From Leptospira idonii (GTDB taxonomy: Bacteria > Spirochaetota > Leptospiria > Leptospirales > Leptospiraceae), in assembly GCF_004770995.1 (NCBI RefSeq), contig NZ_RQHW01000047.1:1-64000 (forward strand): DNA of 64,000 nucleotides, in the 5' to 3' direction. This document shows, piece by piece, positions 55,657 to 64,000 of the stretch. The notes under the pieces are model-generated. The model did not search any database and was not told where the DNA came from. It saw nothing but the letters and a program-made list of their open reading frames with translations. A program made the translations under genes and the position numbers. Each line of letters opens with the position of its first letter. Positions within the stretch are counted from its first letter, which is position 1.

Positions 55657-56193
55657 ATGGCAAAAATACTGATTCTTTTTTCTCATCCGAGCTTTGAAAA
55701 ATCGAAAGCGAATCAAATACTCGTAGATCAAATTCCTTCCTCTCCCTATATCACCTTACATGATTTATATGAAGAATATCCCGATTTCCAGATAGATGTT
55801 CGAAGGGAACAACAACTGCTTTTGGATCACGATATCATTCTTCCCCAACATCCGTTTCATTGGTACAGTTCTCCTCCTCTTTTTAAACATTGGATCGATT
55901 CCGTTTTGGAGCAGGGTTGGGCCTACGGTTCCGGAGGGGATAAACTGCGAGGCAAAAAATGGATCCAAGTGATTACTACGGGAGGTGGCAAAACAGCCTA
56001 TAGTCGGGAAGGCTTTCATAAATATTCTATAGAAGAGTTTTTGCTTCCTTTTACCAGGACTGCGGAGCTTTGCGGAATGGAATATCTGTCTCCGTTTCTT
56101 TTGCAGGGAACGTTTCATCTGACGGAAAGGGATTTGATCGAAGAAGGGAAAAGATACAATCGATTCCTAACTGATCTTATAGGAGGGAAATAA
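55657..56193 (+). CDS. KefF-like NAD(P)H:quinone oxidoreductase subunit
   Basis: 178 residues from ATG 55657 (TTG 55651 is open). Flavodoxin-like fold of the NQO1/KefF family: KILILFSHPSFEKSKAN, PHFHWYS-like segment (PQHPFHWYSSPPLFKHWID), GWAYGSGGDKLRGKKW and TTGGG. It should reduce quinones or electrophiles with NAD(P)H and activate a Kef antiporter. Its stop shares one base with the start of the antiporter gene, strong support for a shared role. Confidence 0.88.
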   Translation: MAKILILFSHPSFEKSKANQILVDQIPSSPYITLHDLYEEYPDFQIDVRREQQLLLDHDIILPQHPFHWYSSPPLFKHWIDSVLEQGWAYGSGGDKLRGKKWIQVITTGGGKTAYSREGFHKYSIEEFLLPFTRTAELCGMEYLSPFLLQGTFHLTERDLIEEGKRYNRFLTDLIGGK

Positions 56194-58049
56194 TGAACGA
56201 TCTTGATTTTTTCGTCCAAGCACTTATTTATTTATCTGCAGCCATCATCATGGTTCCTATCGCACATCGTTTGGGATTAGGTTCTGTACTTGGTTATTTA
56301 TTGGCTGGAATCGGAATCGGTCCCGCAGTTTTGGGCTTTGTGGGAACCGAAGGACACGATCTTCTTCATTTTGCCGAATTCGGAGTGGTGATGATGTTGT
56401 TCGTGATCGGACTTGAACTGGAAATTTCCCTTCTCTGGCGATTAAAGTATTGGCTTTTGGGTTTGGGAGGTTTGCAGGTAACATTGACTTCCGCATTGGT
56501 TTTGGTATTCTCTTTGTTTTTCGGATTGGAAACCAAACCTTCCATCGCACTGGGGCTCATCTTGGCTCTCTCTTCCACCGCAATCGTATTGCAAACGTTA
56601 AAGGAAAAAGGACTGATGCAGTCTCTGTCGGGACAGGCTTCTTTTTCCGTATTACTATTCCAAGATATGGCAGTGATCCCTATTTTGGCGATTTTTCCTT
56701 TGCTTGCGGATTCGGATCAAACTGGCGCAGAGCACAGTTCCTCTTTGATTCACCATTTGCCAGGGTATCTGCAAACCATCATCGTCATCTTGACAGTTAT
56801 TTCCATCATTCTCGCCGGCAGATATCTGTTAGGTCCCTTATTTCGCGCATTGGCATCCACTGGACTTAGGGAAGTTTTTACCGGTGCGAGTCTCCTTTTA
56901 GTGATCGGAATTTCTATTTTGATGGGGCTTATAGGAGTTTCTGCCGCGCTGGGAACTTTCCTTGCCGGGGTGGTTTTGGCGACAAGTGAGTTCAGGCACG
57001 AATTGGAATCGAATATAGAACCTTTTAAGGGGCTGTTGCTCGGTCTATTTTTCCTGAGTGTGGGTGCTTCCATGAATTTGAACGTGGTCTATGAAAATCC
57101 TTTTTTGATTTTGGGTACCGTTCTTGGAATTATGCTTTTGAAAGCATTGGTTCTTTTGCTTTTGGGTTGGATCTTTCGTCTTCCTTTGGACCAAAATCTT
57201 TATTTTGCTCTCGCCTTATCTCAAGTAGGTGAATTCTCTTTCGTGTTATTCAATTATTCCGAATCGAGCGGAATTCTTTCCGAACAAATCGTATCCACAA
57301 TGGTAGCTTCCGTAGCGATCAGTATGGCGCTCACTCCGATCTTCCTTCTTGTTTATGAGAAATGGTTTAAATCCCTTTTGGAAGATAAAGGCACTGAAAA
57401 ACCGAAAGAAGATGAGGTGCACGGAGAAGAGAATCCTGTCATCATTTGCGGATTCGGTAAGTTCGGAAATATGTTAGGCCGTTTTCTCAGAGTGAATCGA
57501 ATCGGAATCACTGTTTTGGATTACGATGTGGATCGAATCGAAATGTTAAGAAGATTCGGCTTTAAGGTATACTTTGGAGATGCGACTCGAACGGAACTTC
57601 TTTTGTCCATAGGTGCGGAGAAAGCCACTCTTCTGGTAGCCGCCTTGGACAGTTTCGAAAAACAGGAAGAGTTGATTCGAAATGTGATCCAACATTTTCC
57701 CCATTTGACGATTTTAGCCAGGGCAGGGGATAGGGAAGAGGCATACCAGTTGAAAGAGTTAGGCGCTCACAGGGTGTATCGGGAAACGAAAAATACCGCC
57801 ATCGAATTGGGAGTGGATGTTCTTAAGTCAATGGGCATTCGTTCTTATCAGGCAAGAAAAGCGGCACTCACTTTTTCCAAACATGATGAAGAGACTTTCG
57901 AAGAACTTTTCGAACATCGAAAAGATAGAAAGGCTTATATCAGTTTGGCGAAACAAAGAAATGCCGAATTGGAAAGGTTGATCCTAGTCGATAAGGGAGA
58001 AAAGGAAATCCCCCTGGATGACGAATGGGATGAGATGGAACGAAATTAA
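56193..58049 (+). CDS. Kef-type K+/H+ antiporter (CPA2) with RCK domain
   Basis: 618 residues. About twelve transmembrane segments (1-390; LGSVLGYLLAGIGIGPAVLG, LSQVGEFSFVLFNYS) are followed by the RCK_N domain NPVIICGFGKFGNMLGRFL and FGDATRTELLLSIGAEKA. It should exchange K+ for H+, gated by glutathione adducts in the Kef model, and protect from electrophiles. Paired with the KefF-like subunit. The charged tail is also typical. Confidence 0.92.
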   Translation: MNDLDFFVQALIYLSAAIIMVPIAHRLGLGSVLGYLLAGIGIGPAVLGFVGTEGHDLLHFAEFGVVMMLFVIGLELEISLLWRLKYWLLGLGGLQVTLTSALVLVFSLFFGLETKPSIALGLILALSSTAIVLQTLKEKGLMQSLSGQASFSVLLFQDMAVIPILAIFPLLADSDQTGAEHSSSLIHHLPGYLQTIIVILTVISIILAGRYLLGPLFRALASTGLREVFTGASLLLVIGISILMGLIGVSAALGTFLAGVVLATSEFRHELESNIEPFKGLLLGLFFLSVGASMNLNVVYENPFLILGTVLGIMLLKALVLLLLGWIFRLPLDQNLYFALALSQVGEFSFVLFNYSESSGILSEQIVSTMVASVAISMALTPIFLLVYEKWFKSLLEDKGTEKPKEDEVHGEENPVIICGFGKFGNMLGRFLRVNRIGITVLDYDVDRIEMLRRFGFKVYFGDATRTELLLSIGAEKATLLVAALDSFEKQEELIRNVIQHFPHLTILARAGDREEAYQLKELGAHRVYRETKNTAIELGVDVLKSMGIRSYQARKAALTFSKHDEETFEELFEHRKDRKAYISLAKQRNAELERLILVDKGEKEIPLDDEWDEMERN

Positions 58050-58050
58050 T

Positions 58051-58075
58051 CGGTTTCCCGAATCGTAGGAAACCG
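58051..58075 (+). terminator. Stem-loop after the Kef genes
   Basis: CGGTTTCC (58051-58058) pairs perfectly with GGAAACCG (58068-58075). It is followed by purines and only later by AT, so it is a weaker terminator candidate. Confidence 0.5.
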
Positions 58076-58107
58076 GGGAGAAAAATTATCAAAAAATTAT
58101 TATTGCA

Positions 58108-58136
58108 TTGGGCCATTTCGACCTTTATTCTATAAT
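58108..58136 (+). promoter_or_regulatory. Sigma-70-type promoter of the DUF1566 lipoprotein gene
   Basis: TTGGGC (58108-58113), 17 nt, TATAAT (58131-58136). A start near 58143 leaves a 23-nt leader with AAGG before the ATG at 58166. Confidence 0.65.
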
Positions 58137-58165
58137 AGAGTCGAGGGTCAATTTAAGGTAAAACT

Positions 58166-59542
58166 ATGAATCTTGGAAAAAACTTTTTCATCATACTTCT
58201 AGTTCTTTTTTCTGCCGGGTGTGGGCCTTTGAAATTTGGTAACCCTTCCGATCCGAATTCCTCACAGTTCACATACAATCGTATTCTTCTTTGCGTTTTA
58301 GGGTTATGTTCGGACGGGACAGTCAGTTTCAGCAGACCTAGCCTTTCCGTCGTCGCCTATTCCGAGTCCGTTTCCTTATCGAGCAATATTTCCGGCGCAA
58401 GCATTCGTTATACGATAGATGGAACCGATCCTAATTCCAGTTCTCTTCTTTACGAAGGCCCTTTGTATCCTTCTAAAGATTTCGTGGGGAAACCAATCAA
58501 AGCGATTTCAGTCACTTCTTCCGGGCAGGTAGGACCGGTCTCTCAAGCACAGTTCTTCTTCCCTGTTGTGCGCACGGAACAAAATGTATGTTACACTACT
58601 TCTACAACAGTGGTTGCTTGTGATTCCGGTCTTCATAGAGGACAGGACGGTTTGGTTCAATCGGGAAAATCACAATCCTATTCCGGGCCGAATGCGAATT
58701 CGGAATTCCCTTCAGACATCACCACTACGGATCTAAACACTGGTTTGGTTTGGCAAACATGTAACTATAGTAAAACGGGACTTACTTGTACAGGATCGGA
58801 TTTAACCGGAAACTGGTCCACTGCGGTTTCTTATTGTTCTTCTCTGAATTCTATGAACGGAGGAAAGGGGTATGCAAATCTTACCGGTTGGAGACTTCCT
58901 TCCATTCAAGAATCTTATTCTCTTCTTAGGCAAGCTTCTCCTTCCATCTCCAGCACAAACTTCCCGAATAACTATAATAACTATATGTTGACAGCTACTT
59001 CGGATCCCACTAATCCGAGCACGAATGCATATGCGATCGGATTTGTAAACCAAGTAGCGACTGTAACTCCTAAGTCATCGAACACTTATTCTTATCGTTG
59101 TGTTACAGGCAGCAGTCATCCTTCTTCTTCTCTTGCGGATAAAGGAGACGGAACTTTGTTCGATTCCACTACAGGAAGATATTGGACTAAGTGTTTGGCG
59201 GGAGAAGGTTCGTTGGATTGTTCCGGAACTCCTACGTCACAAACTTGGCTACAGGCAGTCGACTATTGTTCTAGTTTAACTTTAGCTTCCAAAACTTGGA
59301 GGATGCCGAATATAAATGAATTGATTTGGCTGATCAATCCTTCCGCAACTACCGCACCTTATGTTCAAGGAGCGAATCTATTTACAAGTGATCTGAATGC
59401 TAAAACTTTGCTTTCTTCCTCTACTTGGGTGAACGTCAGTTACCCGAACACCGTAGTGGCGATTCAAACGAATAACGGGCAAGGGGTGAATAGCATAGAT
59501 AAAACGGTTTCTAATTATTCCCTTTGTGTATCAGGGCCTTAA
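58166..59542 (+). CDS. DUF1566 (Lcl C-terminal-like) surface lipoprotein
   Basis: 458 residues, lipobox SAGC. A chitobiase-C-like domain comes first (SIRYTIDGTDPNSSSLLYEG, about 85-115). Two DUF1566 modules follow: DLNTGLVWQTCNYSKTGLTC with YCSSLN and GWRLPSIQESYSLL, then DSTTGRYWTKC with YCSSL and TWRMPNINELIWL. Paired Cys suggest disulfides. Leptospira carry many such surface or secreted proteins; a role in adhesion is only inferred. Confidence 0.82.
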   Translation: MNLGKNFFIILLVLFSAGCGPLKFGNPSDPNSSQFTYNRILLCVLGLCSDGTVSFSRPSLSVVAYSESVSLSSNISGASIRYTIDGTDPNSSSLLYEGPLYPSKDFVGKPIKAISVTSSGQVGPVSQAQFFFPVVRTEQNVCYTTSTTVVACDSGLHRGQDGLVQSGKSQSYSGPNANSEFPSDITTTDLNTGLVWQTCNYSKTGLTCTGSDLTGNWSTAVSYCSSLNSMNGGKGYANLTGWRLPSIQESYSLLRQASPSISSTNFPNNYNNYMLTATSDPTNPSTNAYAIGFVNQVATVTPKSSNTYSYRCVTGSSHPSSSLADKGDGTLFDSTTGRYWTKCLAGEGSLDCSGTPTSQTWLQAVDYCSSLTLASKTWRMPNINELIWLINPSATTAPYVQGANLFTSDLNAKTLLSSSTWVNVSYPNTVVAIQTNNGQGVNSIDKTVSNYSLCVSGP

Positions 59543-59601
59543 AACAAACGGGCGCCCACCCATATCGGATAGGCGTCGTTTAGGTTGGTTTCTTTGCGAT
59601 G

Positions 59602-60825
59602 TTATCTGTTTCTGAACTCCGCTTCTACCACTCCTCTTTTGGAACTAGTGATATTGAGAGTTTTGCTGGATAAAAATCGGAAGCTGGAATCTTTTTTATA
59701 CATCAGCTCTTCTGCAAACATCGTTTCTTTGCCCGGGTAAGTAAGCTCCCATTCCGATCCGCCTATTTCCGTTTTGCGGTCATTGATCTGTTTTACGGAA
59801 GTAAACTCTTGAAGGTCATTCTTGAAGTTGATCGCATCCTCGAGTTCGAGTCCTTTGAATTTGAAGATCACAGTGTTTTGTTCCGTGAGTTTGAACCACT
59901 CATCTTTGATCTGTTTTGCGACTTTGTCCGAAACCAATTTCGACCAATCCTTCAATGCTTGTTCTCTGGAAACTTCCTGAGTGATGTCCGCACCTCTTCC
60001 TTCATGGGAACCCGAACCGAAAATTTTACCGTCTCCCCAAAGTTGAATGATTCGATAAGGGCCGGTCGCTGCGGAACTTAGGAAATCCGTTTTTTTACCG
60101 CCGGGAAGCACGATTGGTTTTTGATCTGTGGTAACTACTTTACCCAGAATCAAAACTTCCGCTCCTGAATCTTGCGCCAGTGTGAGAAGAGGGCTTCCTT
60201 CTTCCACTGAGTTCAAATCAAGTTTAGCCAATGCCGGATTTTTTTTCAAAAGAGCTGTTAGTTGAGAGCTATCCACAACTTTGTTTCCTTTGTTTCTTAA
60301 TTTTTCTATCAATTCCGCTTCAGCGATGTTGGTTGCGGAACCGATCGGATAGGATTTTCCTTGGACTGTGGATTGGATGAGAACGGCAACTCTCGGATTT
60401 CCCACGTCATCCAAAAGAGCGTCTACAGCAGTGGAAAGTTTCGTAGCTTCCACTTCGCATCGAACATTCAGTCGGATCATATCCTGGGTGTCCAGTCTCC
60501 ATTTTTCTTCACTCAGGATGTCGTATTTTTTTACGAAAGAGTCTGTCTTTCCGTAGAGTTTGGTTCCTAGAGATTGGCCGTCTGCCACTCCGGATTTTTC
60601 TGTAATTTGTTCCCCTACGAGTTTACGGATGGCATTTAGTTTTGCATCTTTGAGAGCCTTGTTGCGTGCCAGAGCCAAGTCTCCTTGGTAAATAGGCGCC
60701 TCTCCCATTGCGGTAACTACATTTTCCGGTAGATTTTGAGGTTTTTCCGCGGAAGCGGAGCTGGCACAGCCTAAGATCAATAGTAAAATACCGAGAGGGT
60801 AGTTCAAGACGGGTCGTTTGGACAT
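59602..60825 (-). CDS. LPP20/FlgT-like lipoprotein
   Basis: 407 residues, lipobox LILGC. The segment LALARNKALKDAKLNAIRKL, then KLVGEQITEKSGV, resembles the N-terminal domain of LPP20 and FlgT-like proteins. The middle (RVAVLIQSTVQGK, TGPYRIIQLWGDGK) resembles the FlgO/FlgT nucleotide-fold domain. It is probably an outer-membrane or periplasmic lipoprotein, possibly tied to motility (inference). AAGGAG lies 12 nt before the start. It faces away from the NamZ gene across a 52-nt gap. Confidence 0.7.
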   Translation of the reverse strand: MSKRPVLNYPLGILLLILGCASSASAEKPQNLPENVVTAMGEAPIYQGDLALARNKALKDAKLNAIRKLVGEQITEKSGVADGQSLGTKLYGKTDSFVKKYDILSEEKWRLDTQDMIRLNVRCEVEATKLSTAVDALLDDVGNPRVAVLIQSTVQGKSYPIGSATNIAEAELIEKLRNKGNKVVDSSQLTALLKKNPALAKLDLNSVEEGSPLLTLAQDSGAEVLILGKVVTTDQKPIVLPGGKKTDFLSSAATGPYRIIQLWGDGKIFGSGSHEGRGADITQEVSREQALKDWSKLVSDKVAKQIKDEWFKLTEQNTVIFKFKGLELEDAINFKNDLQEFTSVKQINDRKTEIGGSEWELTYPGKETMFAEELMYKKDSSFRFLSSKTLNITSSKRGVVEAEFRNR

Positions 60826-60877
60826 GAGGAAGCAATTCTCCTTGAAGATTTGCCATATAATATAATCTTCTACTTAC

Positions 60878-62122
60878 ATGACCAAATACTTTTTTAGGTT
60901 TTCCGCTCTCTTTATTTTAGCTTCCTGCCAGGGAAATACGGTTCCTCAATTCAGGATCCACCCTTTGGATTCGAAATTAACTCCTTCCAGTGAAGTTTTT
61001 TATAACGAGATTCTTCCCACTCTCTCCGGTAAAAAAATCATGCTTGTGACGAATCCTTCAGGAATCGGAAACAACCCTGCAAGAATTATCAGAGAATTCG
61101 ACAAATACAAAGTAACTTTGGAACATTTGATCGGACTAGAACACGGGTTTCTCGGCCTGGAAGAAGAATTTAGCCAAACTCCTGTTACTATGGATACTAC
61201 GTTCAACAGACCTCTCTATCATATCTATAGAATCAAAGATTCCGATTTGAAAGATCTTTTGAAAGAAGTGGATTACGTTCTTTTCGATGTGCAGGATGTA
61301 GGAATGCGTTGTTATACTTACGTAAGTGTAATGAAAAGACTATTGGATGGAATCCAAAATACCAAAACACAGTTCGTATTGCTCGATCATATCCACATCG
61401 CCATGCATCTTCCTCCTATGGGAGAAAAGATGAATCCTAAAAATCTGAATTTTGCAGGAGAATTTCCTTCTCTTTTGATTTCAGGAATGAGCATGGGTGA
61501 ATCCGCAAATTTTTACAATCAGGAATATCTGAAAGGAAACGCAAAAATAAAAGTCATTCCTGTTACCGGATACAAACGTGAGTTATATTTCGAAGAGACT
61601 GGACTTCCTTGGTTCACTCCTTCTCCGAATCTGCCTATGGTGGAGTCCGCAAGAAATTATCTTTCCCTCGTTCTTTTGGAAGGAGTGAATGTTTCCGTAG
61701 GAAGAGGAACACAAGCCCCCTTCGTATATTTCGGGGCTCCTTGGATGACAGATCCTGAGGATTTGGCGAAAAAACTTTCTCAATTAGCGAACAGATCCTA
61801 CTATTTTACACCTGTTTTTTTTAAGCCGACTTTCGGTCCTCATAAAGGAAAAATCTGCAGCGGGCTAAGGATGAATCTCGTTTCTCCCGATTATGATCCT
61901 ATGGAACTTGCTTACGAGTTGATCCGACTGATGAAAGATACTTATCCTAAAGATTTCAAATGGAACAAAGGAAGCAACAATCATTGGGTAGATCAGCTTT
62001 GGGGAAATGAGAACTTCAGAGTTGCGATCAATTCTGGAAAAACATATAAAGAGTTTCATGAAACCTACAGCAAAACAGAGGCGGACGAGAAGAAAAGAAT
62101 CGCCCCTTATTTGTTGTATTAA
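60878..62122 (+). CDS. namZ: NamZ-type (DUF1343) exo-N-acetylmuramidase lipoprotein
   Basis: 414 residues, lipobox ILASC. The DUF1343 domain shows MLVTNPSGIGN, LEHLIGLEHGFLG, VLFDVQDVGMRCYTYV, LDHIHIAMHLPP and WFTPSPNLPMVESARNY. The family removes N-acetylmuramic acid from peptidoglycan ends in cell-wall recycling. Lipid anchored. The next gene starts 13 nt later, so an operon is likely. Confidence 0.85.
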   Translation: MTKYFFRFSALFILASCQGNTVPQFRIHPLDSKLTPSSEVFYNEILPTLSGKKIMLVTNPSGIGNNPARIIREFDKYKVTLEHLIGLEHGFLGLEEEFSQTPVTMDTTFNRPLYHIYRIKDSDLKDLLKEVDYVLFDVQDVGMRCYTYVSVMKRLLDGIQNTKTQFVLLDHIHIAMHLPPMGEKMNPKNLNFAGEFPSLLISGMSMGESANFYNQEYLKGNAKIKVIPVTGYKRELYFEETGLPWFTPSPNLPMVESARNYLSLVLLEGVNVSVGRGTQAPFVYFGAPWMTDPEDLAKKLSQLANRSYYFTPVFFKPTFGPHKGKICSGLRMNLVSPDYDPMELAYELIRLMKDTYPKDFKWNKGSNNHWVDQLWGNENFRVAINSGKTYKEFHETYSKTEADEKKRIAPYLLY

Positions 62123-62134
62123 AAGGAAAAGACG

Positions 62135-62752
62135 ATGAAACGAATACGAACCATTCTGATTGTTCTTTCTCTGATCGTTTCGTATCAGGGAATTTTTTCT
62201 TCTCCCGATGCGGTGCCTTCTTTTAAGAACATACCTAAGGCGAAGTTTTCCGGCAAATTAAAGTCAGTCGCTTATGCTTCCGTTAGAAGCACGCTCTTAA
62301 AAGATTACAAAGATACGGAACAAAAAGAAATCAGATACGTTCCATGTTCCGACGATTTTCCTAAGTTAATCGGTGATTTTCCTTGCAGCCTATTGAGTTG
62401 GGACGGGGATATCATCGAAGCAAACGAAACGAATGCATCTGCGGATGCGGCTTCCGTGGAAGGCGAGTCCTCAGAGGAACACGACTTGGGAGGAAAGGTT
62501 TCCGTTCAAATTTCCAAAACCAAATCTCCCAACCAGAACGGCAAAGTTCTTTTGTTAGGGGAAGGAGAAGACATGCTCCGATTGTTTTATTTTCCCAACG
62601 GGAACATTTCCCATTATCAATTTAGAGACGAAGTGATCGTGTTCAGATGGGCGTCCGAAAAAGAAACTCAAACATTGGTAGGTATATTCCATTTGAAGTT
62701 GAATTCGGAACTTTTCCCCATTTCAGGAAAGGAACTTAGTTTCACACCATGA
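62135..62752 (+). CDS. Unrecognised secreted protein
   Basis: 205 residues with a signal peptide (to about GIFSSPD) and AAGGAAAAG before the ATG. The mature part is polar, with an acidic stretch (ASVEGESSEEHD) and beta strands near the end (ISHYQFRDEVIVFRW). It overlaps the next gene by 4 nt. It sits between NamZ and DUF2797 in one operon. Function unknown. Confidence 0.68.
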   Translation: MKRIRTILIVLSLIVSYQGIFSSPDAVPSFKNIPKAKFSGKLKSVAYASVRSTLLKDYKDTEQKEIRYVPCSDDFPKLIGDFPCSLLSWDGDIIEANETNASADAASVEGESSEEHDLGGKVSVQISKTKSPNQNGKVLLLGEGEDMLRLFYFPNGNISHYQFRDEVIVFRWASEKETQTLVGIFHLKLNSELFPISGKELSFTP

Positions 62753-63642
62753 CAGTTTATTCCGGATACATTCGCATGATGGAACACGAGGGCACGACCC
62801 CTGTTCGATATAGGTGGAGTTATGCGAATTATCAGGATGAAGCTGATAAAAAAAGACCGGGGAAATCGGAAGCTATCGAAAGTTTTTCCTCCGAATTTCT
62901 AAACGACTTTCTTGGAAAAAAATTGAAACTTACTTCCAACGGAAAAATCCGTTGTTTGGACTGCGGTAAACCTACTAAAAAATCATTCAACCAGGGAAGT
63001 TGTTTCGAGTGTTTTTCAAATAAGGCAAACAATGATCTATGCATCATGCGCCCCGAGACCTGCCATTTTCATAAAGGAACTTGCAGGGAACCGGAGTGGG
63101 GGAAAAAGTATTGTTTTCAAGAACATACTGTTTACTTCGCAAATTCGAGCGGCCTGAAGGTGGGAATCACCAAAGAAAAACCGGTGAGCAATCGCTGGGT
63201 GGACCAAGGAGCTCGTTTCGGAATTCCTCTTTTGACAGTCTCTTCCAGAAGGGAAGCAGGCATCATCGAACATTATTTAGCCGGTTTTCTCCCCGATAAA
63301 ACCTCCTGGCAAAAAATGATCCAAGGGGATCCTCCGGAAATCAACCTAACCAAGGAAAGGGATAAATTCGTCAGACATTTAGAAACGAAAGAATTTCCTA
63401 TGGAAAATGAAAAAGGCAAAACTGTGCTTTTGAATTGGAACAGAACAAATATAGATTCTCCGCAAGAGATACAATACCCCATTCTTTCTTATCCGAAAAA
63501 GGTAAAGTCTTACAAACTATCCGAAACCGATTCCATAGAAGATGTACTTGTGGGAATCAAAGGACAATATCTTCTTTTTGAAAACGGAGCCATCAATATT
63601 CGCAGTTACGGCGGATACCATGTCGTATTCGAAGTTAAATAA
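62749..63642 (+). CDS. DUF2797 zinc-binding protein
   Basis: 297 residues. A likely zinc ribbon CLDCGKPTKKSFNQGSC with ECF, then MRPETCHFHKGTCREPEWG, VYFANSSGLKVGITKE and NRWVDQGA are the DUF2797 signatures. The segment resembling a GIY-YIG nuclease core (VYFANSSGLKVGIT) is notable, but nuclease activity is not shown. Cytoplasmic. It is coupled to the previous gene and overlaps the RluA-family gene by 23 nt. Confidence 0.82.
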   Translation: MTVYSGYIRMMEHEGTTPVRYRWSYANYQDEADKKRPGKSEAIESFSSEFLNDFLGKKLKLTSNGKIRCLDCGKPTKKSFNQGSCFECFSNKANNDLCIMRPETCHFHKGTCREPEWGKKYCFQEHTVYFANSSGLKVGITKEKPVSNRWVDQGARFGIPLLTVSSRREAGIIEHYLAGFLPDKTSWQKMIQGDPPEINLTKERDKFVRHLETKEFPMENEKGKTVLLNWNRTNIDSPQEIQYPILSYPKKVKSYKLSETDSIEDVLVGIKGQYLLFENGAINIRSYGGYHVVFEVK

Positions 63643-64000
63643 ACGAATCTCCCTGGAGGGAGGGTTTTCCACGGAGATACTCTGGGAAGATGAATCTTTC
63701 CTCATTGCGAACAAACCGTCCGGACTTCCCGTCCATGAAACAAAAGATCCGAAACGCCCCGATTTTACAAGGCTTGTTGCGAAAGCTTTACATATATCTC
63801 ACCTAAGAACAGTAAATCGATTGGATTTGGGAACCAGCGGGATCGTTTTATTGGGAAAAGAAGGAGCGGATAACTCCTATCTTGATGGAATTCTCTCTTC
63901 GGGCAAAAAAGAATATCTATTCATCGCAGAGGGACTTCCCGATTGGATACAGAAACGATCCGAGTGTTTTCTAAAAGACGGTAATAAAAGAGTTTCTGTC
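63620..64000 (+). CDS. RluA-family pseudouridine synthase (cut by window edge)
   Basis: The first 127 codons from ATG 63620, running to the end of the window. WEDESFLIANKPSGLPVHE opens the family, and the catalytic motif is VNRLDLGTSGIVLL, with the catalytic Asp in RLD. The usual His before RLD is Asn here. It should make pseudouridine in rRNA or tRNA. It overlaps DUF2797 by 23 nt. Confidence 0.85.
   Translation, partial: MSYSKLNKRISLEGGFSTEILWEDESFLIANKPSGLPVHETKDPKRPDFTRLVAKALHISHLRTVNRLDLGTSGIVLLGKEGADNSYLDGILSSGKKEYLFIAEGLPDWIQKRSECFLKDGNKRVSV

Overview
The window reads as a chromosomal segment of a Leptospira-type spirochaete. The evidence is two tandem endoflagellar FlaB core flagellins, many lipoproteins with a spirochaetal lipobox (N, Q, H or E before the Cys), a DUF1577 protein (a family I know from Leptospira), an EAL protein with a YkuI_C-like tail, and an AlkB alkane monooxygenase. 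GC looks like about 40 % (not counted). I saw no rRNA, tRNA, CRISPR array, prophage or replication origin.

Layout. 1-1340 is a decayed mobile zone: a partial unknown ORF, a transposase remnant and three copies of a structured repeat, the last running into the stop codon of tmk. 1320-10300 is housekeeping and signalling: tmk, a small lipoprotein, an EAL phosphodiesterase, a B12/radical-SAM protein, a DUF1577/PilZ-like protein, guaB, a LolA-like protein and rsmE. 10300-25360 is an envelope block (three unknown genes, a very large alpha-2-macroglobulin, a membrane alkaline-phosphatase-superfamily transferase) followed by carB. 25400-31150 holds a trehalose pair (GH15 hydrolase and an OtsA-OtsB fusion) divergent from a tetR-alkB pair. 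31150-39860 holds a metallophosphatase-like protein, a LURP-one/scramblase-like protein, an LpxR-type lipid A deacylase, a DUF2339/DUF3999/sugar-dehydrogenase operon and an arsR-SRPBCC operon. 40169-42175 holds two flagellin genes with elaborate 5' leaders. 42300-45600 is an accessory patch of paralogous lipoproteins around a dead FG-GAP gene. 45600-64000 holds a cyclophilin, an ABC exporter, rhodanese, AsmA, YceI, a DoxX-like protein, a hybrid histidine kinase, a KefF/Kef antiporter pair, surface lipoproteins, NamZ, DUF2797 and the start of an RluA-family gene.

The observation I rate highest links two places. The three structured repeats at 315-413, 1009-1106 (minus) and 1235-1336 each carry two hairpins with a purine GGA loop on stems that differ in sequence but still pair. 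Both flagellin leaders also carry two hairpins, one with an (A)GGGAU loop and one that puts the Shine-Dalgarno sequence in the loop. These loops resemble the CsrA/RsmA site (RUACARGGAUGU). A CsrA-type circuit with repeat-derived RNA sponges is therefore a testable hypothesis; no csrA gene lies in the window and the link is inference.

Smaller points of interest: a leaderless, doubly operatored arsR promoter; a near-perfect 24-nt palindrome in front of tetR-alkB; a thioester alpha-2-macroglobulin without its usual PBP1C partner; and a 'sulfatase' whose nucleophile position is Thr.
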